A DNA stretch of 64,000 bases from Prunella strophiata (lineage: Eukaryota > Chordata > Aves > Passeriformes > Prunellidae): positions 744,001-808,000 of the forward strand of contig JAZBQD010000026.1 of the NCBI GenBank assembly GCA_036583965.1, given 5' to 3'. The position numbers were made by a program, and so were the translations under genes. Below are positions 1 to 9,730 of the stretch, piece after piece. Under the pieces are notes generated by a model. The model was not told the DNA's origin. It was given only the letters and a program-made list of their open reading frames with translations, and searched no databases. The first letter of the stretch is position 1; every line of letters begins with the position of its first letter.

Positions 1-350
1 CTGCTGCCCTGGGGTCAAGCTTGCCAGGAAGGGGAGTGGTGGGACATGGAGCCCTCCCTGCCCTGTCCCACGGCCCTCAGCAGTGCTGATGTTCCTGGGC
101 ACGGCAGGCTCTGCTGCCAGCACTGCCACTGAGGGGCACAACAGGGCTTGCCTGTGCCAAGGCTGCCATCCCTCGTGTCTGTGTCAGGTCTGAAGGGAAA
201 TCTGCCCTTCCCAATGCTCCTGATGGGGGCAAATTGGCTCCTGGGCTGGGGATGGGGTAGTGGGATGCTGCAGTCCACCATGGACTTGGAGGACTTGGAG
301 TCTGTGGGATAGTCCTGTCCTTGGTCAAATGCAGGGCTCATTAGTTGCAA
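1..350. other. Upstream intron or flank, nothing recognised
   Basis: Mixed-composition sequence with no coding signal, no CpG island and no recognisable repeat. It is probably SPRY3 upstream intron. Confidence 0.4.
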
Positions 351-499
351 TTTCATCCCTGGAAGTGTTATAAAAAAGTGTGGATGTGGGTCTTGAGGAC
401 ATGGTTCGGTGGTGAACGTGGTGGTGGTGGTGCTGGGTTGATGGTTGCAGTTGCTGATCTTAGAGGGCTTTTCCAACTTCAACAATTCCATGATTCTAA
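351..499 (+). mobile_element. CR1 LINE 3' fragment
   Basis: The order 'atccctggaagtgtt', 'ggacatggttcggtggt', 'gttgatggttgcag', 'agggcttttccaac' and 'attccatgattcta' is the avian CR1 3' UTR read in sense. A short (GGT)n run lies inside at about 413-433. The 5' part of the element is missing, as is usual for CR1. Confidence 0.8.
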
Positions 500-965
500 T
501 TTGTCACTGCTGCTGCCTAGAGTTAGAGAATCTGTGTTCAGATTCCCCATCCCAGTGCTCCCAGTGTGTGCAGGGAATGGGAGCAGGAGGCTGCTCAGGG
601 TGTGCTGGGAACCTCCAAAGCAGAGAGAGCCCCTGCTCTGAGGGAGATGCCGTTCCCAGCTCTGTCATGCCTCTGGATCAGTCACTGCTTCCCATTTCCC
701 CTCCTCTGGAGAGGACCAGCACGTGTCCCTGGGGAAGGAGAAGGAGGTGCTGGTGAGGGGTGGGAAATCCTCTGGAAGGACGCGAGAGGCTCAAAAGCAC
801 AGAGAGAGGCTGTGCCCGCCGGGGTCGAGGGGCAGATCCGACAGCCCTTCCCTTGGGATGTGTCCAGCCTAAGTGTTCCCAGGCACAGAACTGCTCCGGG
901 TCTGAGTGCTGGAAATCCTCTCATCTGGAGTTCTCCAGCCAGCCTTTGTGTCCTGCTTTGCTCTA
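500..965. other. Upstream intron, nothing recognised
   Basis: Moderately GC-rich sequence between two CR1 fragments. I see no exon, promoter or repeat in it. Confidence 0.4.
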
Positions 966-1053
966 GTGGAAGGTGTCCCTGCCCATGGCAGGGGGCTGGA
1001 ACGAGACGAGCTTTAAGGTCCCTTCTGTCCCAAAGCAGTCTGTGATTCAATGG
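966..1053 (+). mobile_element. CR1 LINE 3' fragment next to the SPRY3 exon
   Basis: 'ggaaggtgtccctgcccatg', then 'ctttaaggtccctt' and 'ctgtgattcaatgg', is a sense CR1 tail. It ends about 50 bases before the predicted splice acceptor, so the insertion is very close to functional intron sequence. Confidence 0.85.
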
Positions 1054-1080
1054 TTTGGATGGATGTAACAGGGATATTTT

Positions 1081-1104
1081 CTCTCTTCCTGCCCCATCCT
1101 CTAG
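1081..1104 (+). other. SPRY3: Splice acceptor of the SPRY3 coding exon
   Basis: A pyrimidine-rich tract (ctctcttcctgcccc, then atcctctag) ends in AG at 1103-1104, so the coding exon would begin at 1105 with 92 bases of 5' UTR before the ATG at 1197. Sprouty genes typically carry the whole reading frame in one exon preceded by non-coding 5' exon(s), which fits. A weaker AG at 1131-1132 is an alternative. The 5' exon(s) and promoter are not visible and probably lie before the window. Confidence 0.6.
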
Positions 1105-1196
1105 GATTTTTAGATGTGCCCTGATGCCGCAGGGTCCCCCAGCTCCTGGAAATGCAGCTCTCTTCCAGCGTGGCTGAACTCAGCTGTGACGAGACC
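1105..1196 (+). other. SPRY3: SPRY3 5' UTR part within the coding exon
   Basis: This is the interval between the predicted acceptor and the preferred start codon. It contains upstream ATGs at 1114 and 1123 (out of frame with SPRY3) and 1152 (in frame). They could modestly reduce translation if present in the mature mRNA. Confidence 0.5.
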
Positions 1197-2066
1197 ATGG
1201 ACCCACCCGCCGAGGACTTCCAGCAGGTCCTGTCCATCGACCAAATCCGCTCCATCCGTGCCAGCAACAACTACGTGGAGAGGCCGGCGGCGTGCTTCCA
1301 GCAAGCCCGCTCCAACCCCTCGCTGTCGCAGCCCCCGCACAAGCAGGAGTGGTCCCAGGACCGCCTGGCGTCTTCCACCTTCCAGGACCTGCACCGCAGC
1401 CACAGCCAGCAGCACCAGATGCCACCTCTGCAGCCGCACCTGAGCCACTCGAGCACGGCCAGCTCGGTGTCGCAGAGCACCGCGGCCTCGGAGCAGCGCC
1501 TGCTGAGCAGCCTGACGCCGTCGCACTCCGGGCACTCGCTGGTGCGGACGCAGCCCCGCGGGGGCGAGCTGAAGGCGGAGGAGTCCCCGCGGAAGGGCGC
1601 GGAGCCGCCGCCGGCGCACGGGCACCTGCTGCTGTGCGAGGCGTGCGGGCGCTGCCGCTGCCCGCGCTGCACGGCCGCCCGCAGCCTGCCCTCCTGCTGG
1701 CTCTGCAACCAGCGCTGCCTCTGCTCCGCCGAGAGCCTCCTCGACTACGGGACCTGCCTCTGCTGCGTCAAGGGGCTCTTCTACCACTGCTCCACCGACG
1801 ACGAGGACACCTGCGCCGACGACCCCTGCTCCTGCGGGCCGGGCTCCTGCTGCGCCCGCTGGGCTGCCATGAGCGTCCTGTCCCTCCTCTTGCCCTGCCT
1901 CTGCTGCTACTTTCCCACCCTGGGGTGCCTCAAACTTTGCCAGCGGGGTTATGACGGCCTGAAACGCCCCGGCTGCCGCTGCCAGAGCCACACCAACACG
2001 GTCTGCAGAAAGATCTCCTCGGCCAGCGGCACGCCCTTCCCCAAAACGCTGGACAAGCCGGTATGA
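1197..2066 (+). CDS. SPRY3: Sprouty homolog 3, intact single coding exon
   Basis: Sprouty proteins are membrane-recruited feedback antagonists of receptor tyrosine kinase/Ras/MAPK signalling. The 289-residue product resembles mammalian SPRY3 (288 residues) more than SPRY1, 2 or 4: the start 'EDFQQVLSIDQIRS', the motif 'SNNYVERP' and the block 'SLLDYGTCLCCVKGLFYHC' fit that paralogue. Tyr26 in NNYVERP matches the conserved tyrosine that, when phosphorylated in the family, docks the CBL TKB domain. Residues 85-103 are the serine-rich motif ending in SEQRLL. Residues 147-276 form the Cys-rich Sprouty domain, with its cysteines and the RPGCRC element present. The ATG at 1197 sits in a near-ideal ACCATGG context and gives the family's N-terminus. 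An in-frame ATG at 1152 would add 15 unfamiliar residues in weak context. The linker at 121-143 is Pro/Gly/Glu-rich and looks divergent. The exon is GC-rich with no frame damage. The SPRY3 identity rests on remembered family sequences, not an alignment. Confidence 0.95.
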   Translation: MDPPAEDFQQVLSIDQIRSIRASNNYVERPAACFQQARSNPSLSQPPHKQEWSQDRLASSTFQDLHRSHSQQHQMPPLQPHLSHSSTASSVSQSTAASEQRLLSSLTPSHSGHSLVRTQPRGGELKAEESPRKGAEPPPAHGHLLLCEACGRCRCPRCTAARSLPSCWLCNQRCLCSAESLLDYGTCLCCVKGLFYHCSTDDEDTCADDPCSCGPGSCCARWAAMSVLSLLLPCLCCYFPTLGCLKLCQRGYDGLKRPGCRCQSHTNTVCRKISSASGTPFPKTLDKPV

Positions 2067-3237
2067 CCCTCCCGAGGAGGAGAAGCGGGCTTTGCTCCTC
2101 TTCCTCCCCCTCCTCCTCCTGTTCTCCATCCCCCTCCTCCCTCGGGTCCCTCTGCTCTGCAGTGTCCCCCCCTCCCCACCATCACCTTCCAGGATTGAGA
2201 CGGGTGACCTGGGGGGCTCCCCAGGCTTTGGGGTGCCCTGGCTGGGTGGCCGGGGGAGCTGGCACTGAGCTGGGGGGTACCAGTGGTTTTGCACATGCAG
2301 GGGAGGGACAGGAGAGGCAGAGCAAGCTGAGGGTGCCCTCCCTGGCTGTGTCCCACAGGGAAAGGTGACCCACAGGGTCCTTTGGCTCTGCCCCCATGGC
2401 AAGGGTACCTGAGGCCCCTCGGGGCTCTGCTCTCCGTAGTTTTAGGAGCTGCCCCACAGTGTGGCACTTATCCATGGGGGAGGAGACAGGTCAGTGTGTC
2501 CCTGTGCCAGAGCTCCTGGGGAGCCAGACCTCTCCTCCCACTCTTTCTCCCTCTCCTGCACTTTCCGTGGGTGGCCTTTCTCCCCTCAGGTGGCCACAGG
2601 TCCCTTTCCCCAAGGGGCTGGGGTGCCAAGGGGTCTCACAAGTGGCAGTGGCTTCCCTCCAGGCTTGGAAGCCGCTGGGAGAAGCGAGCGAACTCCAAAA
2701 TGAGGTGGCACCGTGTTTTTCTATCTCAAAGAGGAAGAGAAGGTGTGGGAAGCTTTAGAAACCTTCTGGCAGGGGAAGGAGCTATCGGAGGCAGCCCAGC
2801 CCACTCTCTCCTGCCCAACTGCAGCAAGGGAAAGGTCCCCTCTGGGATTTGGCTGAGAACAAGAAGCTGCTTGGAAATTGCCATTCATTTCTCCAGGCCT
2901 TGGAGGGCTGCCTGAGGTGGGAGCTGCCGCCTGGCTCCATCCCACCACCCAGCAGATGCCACAGGCACCAGCTCCGTGCTCAAACCCTGATCTGGTACCT
3001 TCCACCAGCACTGAATTCACTTTAAAAAAATATGGCAAAGCCAACTTTGAGCAGCCACTGCTCCGGGAACTCCCCAGTGGGGGCTTCTGTCACCTTGCCT
3101 TGGGCTGGAGGACACAGAGAGCAGGAGGGGGTGTTGAAGCTGGAGACCCCGACTTTCCCTTCCTGCCAAGTTTTCCTTTGAGTCCTCACCTCACTGAGGG
3201 GGCTCTGCACTCACTGACAGCCAGGAACGGGCTGGGG

Positions 3238-3281
3238 CCAGCCCTGGAGCCAGCCCTGGAGCCAGCCCTGGGGCCGGGCCA
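3238..3281 (+). repeat. 12-bp tandem repeat, about 3.5 copies
   Basis: The unit 'agccctggagcc' is repeated in tandem with one final variant (ggggcc). It lies within the putative SPRY3 3' UTR. Confidence 0.8.
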
Positions 3282-3657
3282 TCTGCAGGGCAGATGAATG
3301 CTGCAATCCGGGTCAGGGCTCTGTGTCCCCTGCTGGGATGACAATAACCCCCACTGGTTGCTGTGTCTGAGGGACTCCTGGTGGTCCTGAGCTCAGCCCC
3401 ATGTCTGTGTAGTACCAACTCCTGGTTGTGACCCCGCTGGCACCATTTGGAGGGAGTTTGGAGCCAGGATGGGGTCCTGGAGCTCGGCTCTGCCTGCCTG
3501 TCCCCCTTCCCAGGTGTGTGAGCACGAGAGGAGGGAATGGTGCTCCTGGAGGAATATATGAAACACATCCCTTGGCTTCTCCAAGACCCAGCTCCCAGGG
3601 CCCGTCCGTCGCCTCCTCCCAGCCGCCTCTTTCCGTAGAGTTCTGTGGATCTATTTT

Positions 3658-3665
3658 TGTAGATA
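3658..3665 (+). promoter_or_regulatory. Pumilio-type response element in the 3' UTR
   Basis: TGTAGATA matches the consensus UGUANAUA bound by PUF proteins. It lies in a short AT-rich island (3630-3720) with several ATA/TAA runs inside otherwise GC-rich UTR. One 8-mer match can occur by chance, so the call is tentative. Confidence 0.3.
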
Positions 3666-5220
3666 TAAATATAACGTTAGGACGGGTAGGTCTATTACTA
3701 ATAATATTCATGATACTGCTGTGAACGGTGCCAGGTACAAGGTTTGGCTTCCTGGTGCACTTGCACAGGCTGGAAAAGATGATTTCCCAGTCAGTTTATT
3801 GCTAATCCCAGACCCTTTGTTCCCAGGTTGTCGGGAGTGGGGGAAATGGAGGTGTATGGATTGTCTGGGGTGTCTGCTCTGCAGAGAGGGTGGGATTCAG
3901 TGCTGGCTGAGAGGTGAGGCAGAAGTGGAATCTCATTGTGGGACTCCTCTTTCCATCCATTTGCTTTCTAAAAATCGTGGTGGATCCAAGCTCCCTCTGT
4001 TGCGCGGAAAAGTGGTTCCAGGGTGTGATTCATCCCGCTTGGAAGCATTATTCATGAAATCCTCTGCTGGCTGTGCCTGGCTCCCCTGACTCAAATGGCA
4101 CCCAAACATTGAACTCCAGGCTCCATGGGGAAGGGGGGATGAATCCCATGCCTGGTGGGAGGTTTGTGCTGGAGAACGTTATGGACGTGAGTGAAATCTT
4201 CTCCCTGATTTCACCCAGAGCCCGAGGGGGGTGTGGAAGGATCTGTGGGTATCTCAGGATGATGCTCAGGGATGCAGAGGGATCTCCTGGCTTTAGGAAA
4301 GCACAGAGCCCCATCTCTGCATGGTCCATCCCCGAGGCCAGCCTGGACTCTGGAATCATTTGGATTTTAAGGCCATGACCTTCTCAGAGAATGCCCTGTA
4401 GGTGTGTGAACCCCTCTAAGATCATTCCTGTGGCAGCAAATATAAAATGCATTGCAAATACATTTATCCTTATGCCAATAATTGCTTGGCTCCCTACTTC
4501 CAAGTGATATTGTGGGGAGACACTTCCTCCCGGAGTCTCCTTCCTTTGGAAGGCTCAGTTCACTCTTCTATTGGTGCTGATTAAACTCCTTCTTCATAAA
4601 AACCAGAGAGCATTTTTAGGGAGAAAAGGTCCCTTTTTCCCTGTGGGTTGGAGGAACTGTCTCCCTTGAATGAGAATGAGAAACAGTTCATTGAAACTTT
4701 TTAAAGAAAACTAATGAACAGAATTTTCCAACTTGCTCTACTTTGATTTTTTTTTCCTCCTCCTTTTTAAACGGATCCCACTTGTAAATTTAGTTACCAC
4801 CTCTGTATCTTTGCAATTCATTGCTTCCTCTCCTGATGGTGGAATGACTCAACATGTGAAGCTTCATCATTTTCACGGCCTCCCAAGTCATGCGAGTGCG
4901 GGGTGACCTCCCCCAGGTGCTGGAGCTGGGGGATGAGGAGAAGGCTGCCCATGGATCAGCTCCCCAGAGCCAGCTCTGCTTGGCACGGCAGCAGCAGCAC
5001 AGTTACCTTCAGGAATTGGGGGGAGGCCAGGACTGCCAGGAGCCTCCACCTAATGGGCTTTTTCTGGGTCAGTGCAGGAGCTCCCTTCCTACCAGGGAAT
5101 GGTGCCACAGCCTGGTGAGGGCTGAGGAGCAGGGACAGGGCTCTGGAATGTCTCCTCTCCATGAAATGACAAATCTGGGGGATACATTTCATCAAATACT
5201 GGACATGTAGAAGGGGAGAG

Positions 5221-5325
5221 ATTTAAAAGCTGTGGACATGGTTTAGTGATGGCTCACAGGGCTGGGTTAATGTTTGGACTCAGTGGTCTTAGAGGGCTTT
5301 TCCAGCAGGAATGATTCCATGGTTC
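5221..5325 (+). mobile_element. CR1 fragment inside the SPRY3 3' UTR
   Basis: 'gacatggtttagtgatgg', 'gggttaatgtttggac', 'cttagagggcttttcc' and 'atgattccatggttc' form a diverged sense CR1 tail. It would be transcribed as part of the SPRY3 mRNA if the distal poly(A) site is used. Confidence 0.75.
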
Positions 5326-7502
5326 AGAGAGGACGGGAGCCCCAGCTGGCACCGAGGCAGTGGGACCAGAGCAGGGCTTTGTTTTCACCGAGGGCAGACA
5401 CGAAAGCCACGTCCAGGACCTGTGGGGCTCGAGGAGTTCAGCCTGTTGGTCTCTGCCCTGCTCATGGGGCAGATGGCTTCGCCTGGAATTCCTGCTGCCC
5501 ACTCCAGCTGGGGATCCTCAGCACATTTCCCCTCCTTGCTCTCAGCAGGCAGGAGAGGTTGGGAAGCACCAAAAACTCTCCAAGGAGAAGCAAAACTCTG
5601 GTTCACCGAGCTCATCCGTGGTGGGGAAAGCTGTGGGCAGCCTCAGATTCTTTCCCTGAGCTTTTCCCAACCTCCTCTGACCAGATCCATCCTGCTCCAT
5701 CCCCAGCTCGGCTGCCAGGCTCTTCGGTTTGCCCGCGGAGAGGGCTCCGGTTCTGGTTGGGGTTGGGAGCCCCTTTCCTGCCCCACCCTCCATGAGTCAG
5801 ATCCCATCTGCTCAGGGTGTTTGTCTGCAGCTGCCTGTCCCAGCAGTTGGGCTTTCTCTCTGTCCTGACGTGTCTTAGGTTTTCTTTTGGGAACGTCACA
5901 TGTGGAGCCCTCTGCTCTCCCATGGGGATGATCTGCATTGTGAGGGAGCGTTCCTGGGCTGTTGTCTTCCCTTTGCCAGGGAACATGCAGGGCTGGGGGC
6001 AGATTGGAGCAGGGAAAAGGATTCAGGTGCCAAAGGAGCAGGAAGCAGGAGCTGCTGAGCAGGATCTGAGCTTCCCCTGCTCTGCTCCCCATCCAGAGCC
6101 TCCTTTTCCCACCCAGGAGTCCAAAGCTCCATCCATGCAAGAACCTCTGATGTTTTTTGCTTCTTCCAAGGCTTCCCTTGGTCCCACTCCCCTTTTTCCC
6201 CACTGGCAAATCAGTCTCAGCAAAGGTGGGGAGGGGTCGTGGGGACCAGGTGTCCCTCCCATCCCACCCCCACCACTCCTGGTGGAAGGGCCAAAGAGGT
6301 CCTTGGGCTGCTGTCCACTCATCCTTGAGAAACATCAGTGCCTCAAAGAGCAGGGGGAAGCTCTTTGTGACTCACAGATTCCCACAAAATCCCAGAGTTC
6401 ACTCCTGCTCATCCCCAGGGGTGGACTCTGATGGAGGGAGGACAAACCATTGACCAAAAGATGCCAAAGCCTGGAATCAGAGATTAGGAACAGCTCTGAA
6501 GTGTGGTAGAGAGGGATGAGCCAGGTTTGAGGGGAGCTACTGTGGGATTTGCACAGGAAAGGAGCCCACTGTGCCCTAAACTCCTGTTCCCAGCACCACT
6601 GCTGTCCCTCCTTCCTGGGCTGTTCTGAGGCTGGAGAAAGCTGCGAGTGCTCAGACACTGGGAGGTCAAATGTTTGTGACAGGGATGTGATAAGGACTGA
6701 CCCTCACCCTGAAGCTCACTCTTGGTCTTTAATGGGATCCAGTTCAGGCTTGGCTCCTCCAAGGAACCCGTGGAGCCCATGGGATGCTCACTGATCCAGT
6801 TGGCCCAAACCACCCTGAGCTGGGACCTCTTGGGCTCAGCTGGCTTTGGGTATTCCCCAGAATCTCGTGCCAACCCTCCTGGAGTCACACTGGGAGTGGA
6901 ACTGGGATCTGTTCTCCTGCTTGGGTGACGTTGCAGAAGTATCTCCTGAGGACACAGTCCCGGGGTTCCTTGGAGGGGCACTGCAGGCACGAGGGGTTTT
7001 GGATGGATGGGAAGGGGTCACAGCCCTCCAGGGCAGCAGGAATGTGCAAGGGAGGCTCTGGGTCCCCCTCCTGCTGTGCCCAAAGGGCTTCGTCATGAGC
7101 AGGACCAATCCCACCCCAGAGCTGGGCCTGGGAGAGGAGGTCCCACAATCTCTGTGCCAAGGTCACCCCAAGTCCCAAGCCTGGCCTGTCCCCACCTTGT
7201 CCCTTTCCCCCTTTCCACTGGGATGCTCTCCTGGCAGCAGCTCCTCATCCTCCTCCTTCCCTGACGTCCTCAGCACAAAGCTCTCCCTGGGCTCCACAGG
7301 ACAAGCCCAGGATCCCAAGGCTCCCATCCTGAGTTTCTGGGTACAAAACCCTTCTGTACAGCCTGTAAAGATCCCTCCCCAGCTCTCTCCATTCCAGTTC
7401 CTTTCTTTAAGGTATAATATATGTTTATAACCTGATGGCTGGTTTTTTTTTTTTGACAATACTCTTGTACCTTTTAAGGGGAAAAAAATTAAAAAACCAA
7501 AG

Positions 7503-7561
7503 TATTTATTTGAAAAGTTTATTTTAAAGATTAAAAAAAAAAAAAACCCACCTATTTATTT
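7503..7561 (+). promoter_or_regulatory. Two AU-rich nonamers upstream of the poly(A) signal
   Basis: TATTTATTT occurs at 7503-7511 and again at 7553-7561. It resembles the UUAUUUA(U/A)(U/A) destabilising core of AU-rich elements, and each copy holds an ATTTA pentamer. Between them lie T-rich and A-rich runs, including a 14-A tract at about 7532-7546. Such elements fit a short-lived, inducible mRNA, as expected of a signalling feedback inhibitor. Confidence 0.5.
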
Positions 7562-7684
7562 TACTGCACCCTCTTCTGTTTGGTTTTCTTCTCTTGCAAA
7601 GCTGATAACTGTTACAGAACCACTGCTGAGGTGAAAGAAGTGATTCTATGGGTGGCTTCACAAGCCCACTTAGAGCAACTATTC

Positions 7685-7730
7685 AATAAAAATATATATT
7701 AATTTTGAATGTGGTCTTGTTCTTGTCTCC
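7685..7730 (+). terminator. Poly(A) signal and downstream GT-rich element
   Basis: The canonical hexamer AATAAA is at 7685-7690, in an AT-rich context. A GT-rich stretch (tgtggtcttgttcttg) follows at about 7710-7726. This is the usual layout of a vertebrate cleavage/polyadenylation site, so cleavage near 7700-7712 is likely. It is the first fully convincing site downstream of SPRY3 on this strand. Confidence 0.65.
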
Positions 7731-9640
7731 ATGGTGGCTCAGGCTTTGCTGGATGGCTGGGCAGGGACTGAGAACTGGGGGGATTATCCTGGCCTTCAGG
7801 AGGTCTCCCTTGGGAGTCTTCTGATGCTCAAAGCTCCAAAATTCAGTGTGGGCTTCCCTGCTGCAGCTGCCCCAGATCCCTGAGGAAGAGCTGGCTCAGG
7901 TGGCAAAGCAAAGGAGCAAAGACGGGGAGACCTAGGTAAGGAATTCCTGAGTGCTTGGGGGCTTCCAGTCACCCCACAGAGATCCCAATGTGCTCCTAAA
8001 GCATCTCCCACTGCCAGAGGAGATGGGGTGATGCCACAGGGCCATGGGTGTCTTCTGCAGGAGGAGCTGCAGCTGCCATCTGACTCCTTCCCCAGCAGCT
8101 GCTGAAGGCACCTTGGAGGTGGGTTTAGCCCAAACCAGGAGGAATTTGGGCCACACCCCAGCAGTTCCTGGGCCAGGCTGGTGCCTCTGCTCCCTGTGCA
8201 CATCCCAGAGCTGTGGATCCCGAAGCCCTGCCCATCCAGAGGGCAGACATCCTCGTCCTGAGGGCTCTCTGCTCCCTGAGAGCTCTTCTCTCACACAGCT
8301 GGTGGAGCTTTCTCCCAGCACCTTCAGAGCACAAGGTGCTTGCACACAGATTTGGTGGCTGATCCACCCCATGGTTGGTGGCACCCCCCCCTTATTCCTC
8401 TTTCATTTGTTGGCTTCAGTGCCTACCCCTCTTGGGTTGGGCTGAACCTGGTCCCTCTCTCTGCAAGAGTCCTTCCTTTCCTAGGAGGGTTTCCCTAGGC
8501 CAGACTTGTGCTGAAGAGTCTCCCCGACCCCTGTGCTGAATTAAAACCACGACCTCTCCACATCTCTCACCACAAATCCTTTTCCCAGGCTGGTTCCCTG
8601 TTTCTCCCTGTCTGTGGCGTTGCTGGTATCCGAGCCTGCTTTCCAAAATCGGTTCCAACGCCTCATCCCCAGCATCCAGGATCTGCCTGAGGGCTCTGGA
8701 GCACAGATGTGAGTCCAATCCCTGCTGTGACTCACTCTTCCCCTGCTTTTCAAACAAAAGATGGCTCCGGGCCATTTGTCACCCATTGGCTCCTTTCAGT
8801 GCCAAAGTCCCTCTCCTTTGGACAGAGCCAAGCACTTTCATTCCCAGATGTGCAGCTTTCTGTTAACTGTGTTAGAACCCTATTGGTGCCTGTCGTGCCA
8901 CCTTCCCAAGCCTTCCCTGTCCTCATGCCACCACATCCCCTGGCATCTCTGGGTCTCTGTCCTGTGGTCCTGTGGAGGAAGGCTCAGGAGCTGAACTGCA
9001 ACATGAGACAGTGACCTGCAGACCATAGTAATCTGAAGCAGATGTTAATTACTCACTTGAACATTTTCCTTCTGTGTGAAGGAAGTCATAATGGTCCCAG
9101 GAATGACAAAAAACCTGCAATTCCCTGCCCCCCCCCCCCCAAGATTAGGGTGATTCTTTGAACTGCACAGTCATTTTCTGTTTTGCATCCATGTGAGGAC
9201 AAGGAGAGACTCCCCAGGCTCGAACACCCCATGGCACCTGCCCCATGTGAACTGGGGCTCCGAGCCACCCACAGGGTTTAACCTGGAATAAAACCCCAGC
9301 TGCTCTTGGCTGACAGAGGTTGTTCAGAGCTGAAATGTCCTGTTCTGTCCTGTCCCAGGACCAGCACAGCCCGAGCGAGCTCAGCTCCATGAAACCCTTC
9401 TCAGACATGGACCATGTTTTCCAGAAGTGCATTTCCACCTTCCTGGTGTGTTGAAATCTTCCCTTGCCCGGAGCAAGCAAAGTCAGCCCAAGCTCAGATC
9501 CCCCTGAGGACGCCCAGGTGTGATCCAGCCCCGTGCCTGCTGGAGCATCCCTCGCACCCCGGGAAGGTGCCTGGCGGGCTCAGGAGAGCCGGGGAAGGTG
9601 TTTGCAGTCAGAGCTTGGCTGTCTAGACAGGAGAGAGAGA
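7731..9640. other. Downstream flank of SPRY3, no gene seen
   Basis: Mixed-composition intergenic sequence. It includes a C13 run at about 9128-9140 and one AP-1 heptamer at 8728. No exon-like conservation of frame, no CR1 of useful length and no RNA gene were recognised. Confidence 0.4.
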
Positions 9641-9730
9641 GGAGCCCTCAGAAGGAGTCATTCATCTCTTCCTAAGATGGCTAAATAGGTCAGATGACTC
9701 ATGCCCTGAAAGTGCCGATTTCTCTGCGCT
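9641..9730. promoter_or_regulatory. Candidate conserved non-coding element
   Basis: A repeat-free block about 2 kb downstream of the SPRY3 poly(A) signal, holding the palindromic AP-1 site ATGACTCAT (9694-9702). The assignment is based on motif content and compositional change only. Confidence 0.3.

Larger units (their letters stand above)
2067..7710 (+). other. SPRY3: Probable long 3' UTR of SPRY3
   Basis: No coding signal appears between the SPRY3 stop and the poly(A) signal at 7685. The stretch becomes AT-richer in blocks (3630-3720, 4420-4870, 7400-7700), as vertebrate 3' UTRs often do. A CR1 fragment lies inside it at 5221-5325 and a short 12-bp tandem repeat at 3238-3281. The length of about 5.6 kb is inferred from the first strong poly(A) signal. 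Earlier, weaker sites could give shorter isoforms. Confidence 0.55.

Noticed and set aside
1152..1196. Upstream in-frame ATG extending SPRY3 by 15 residues
   Set aside because: Weak start context, and the extension does not resemble the known SPRY3 N-terminus, while the ATG at 1197 has ACCATGG and matches it.
1110..2402. 430-codon frame antisense to SPRY3
   Set aside because: A shadow of GC-rich coding sequence; low-complexity Ala/Arg/Gly protein without homology I recognise.
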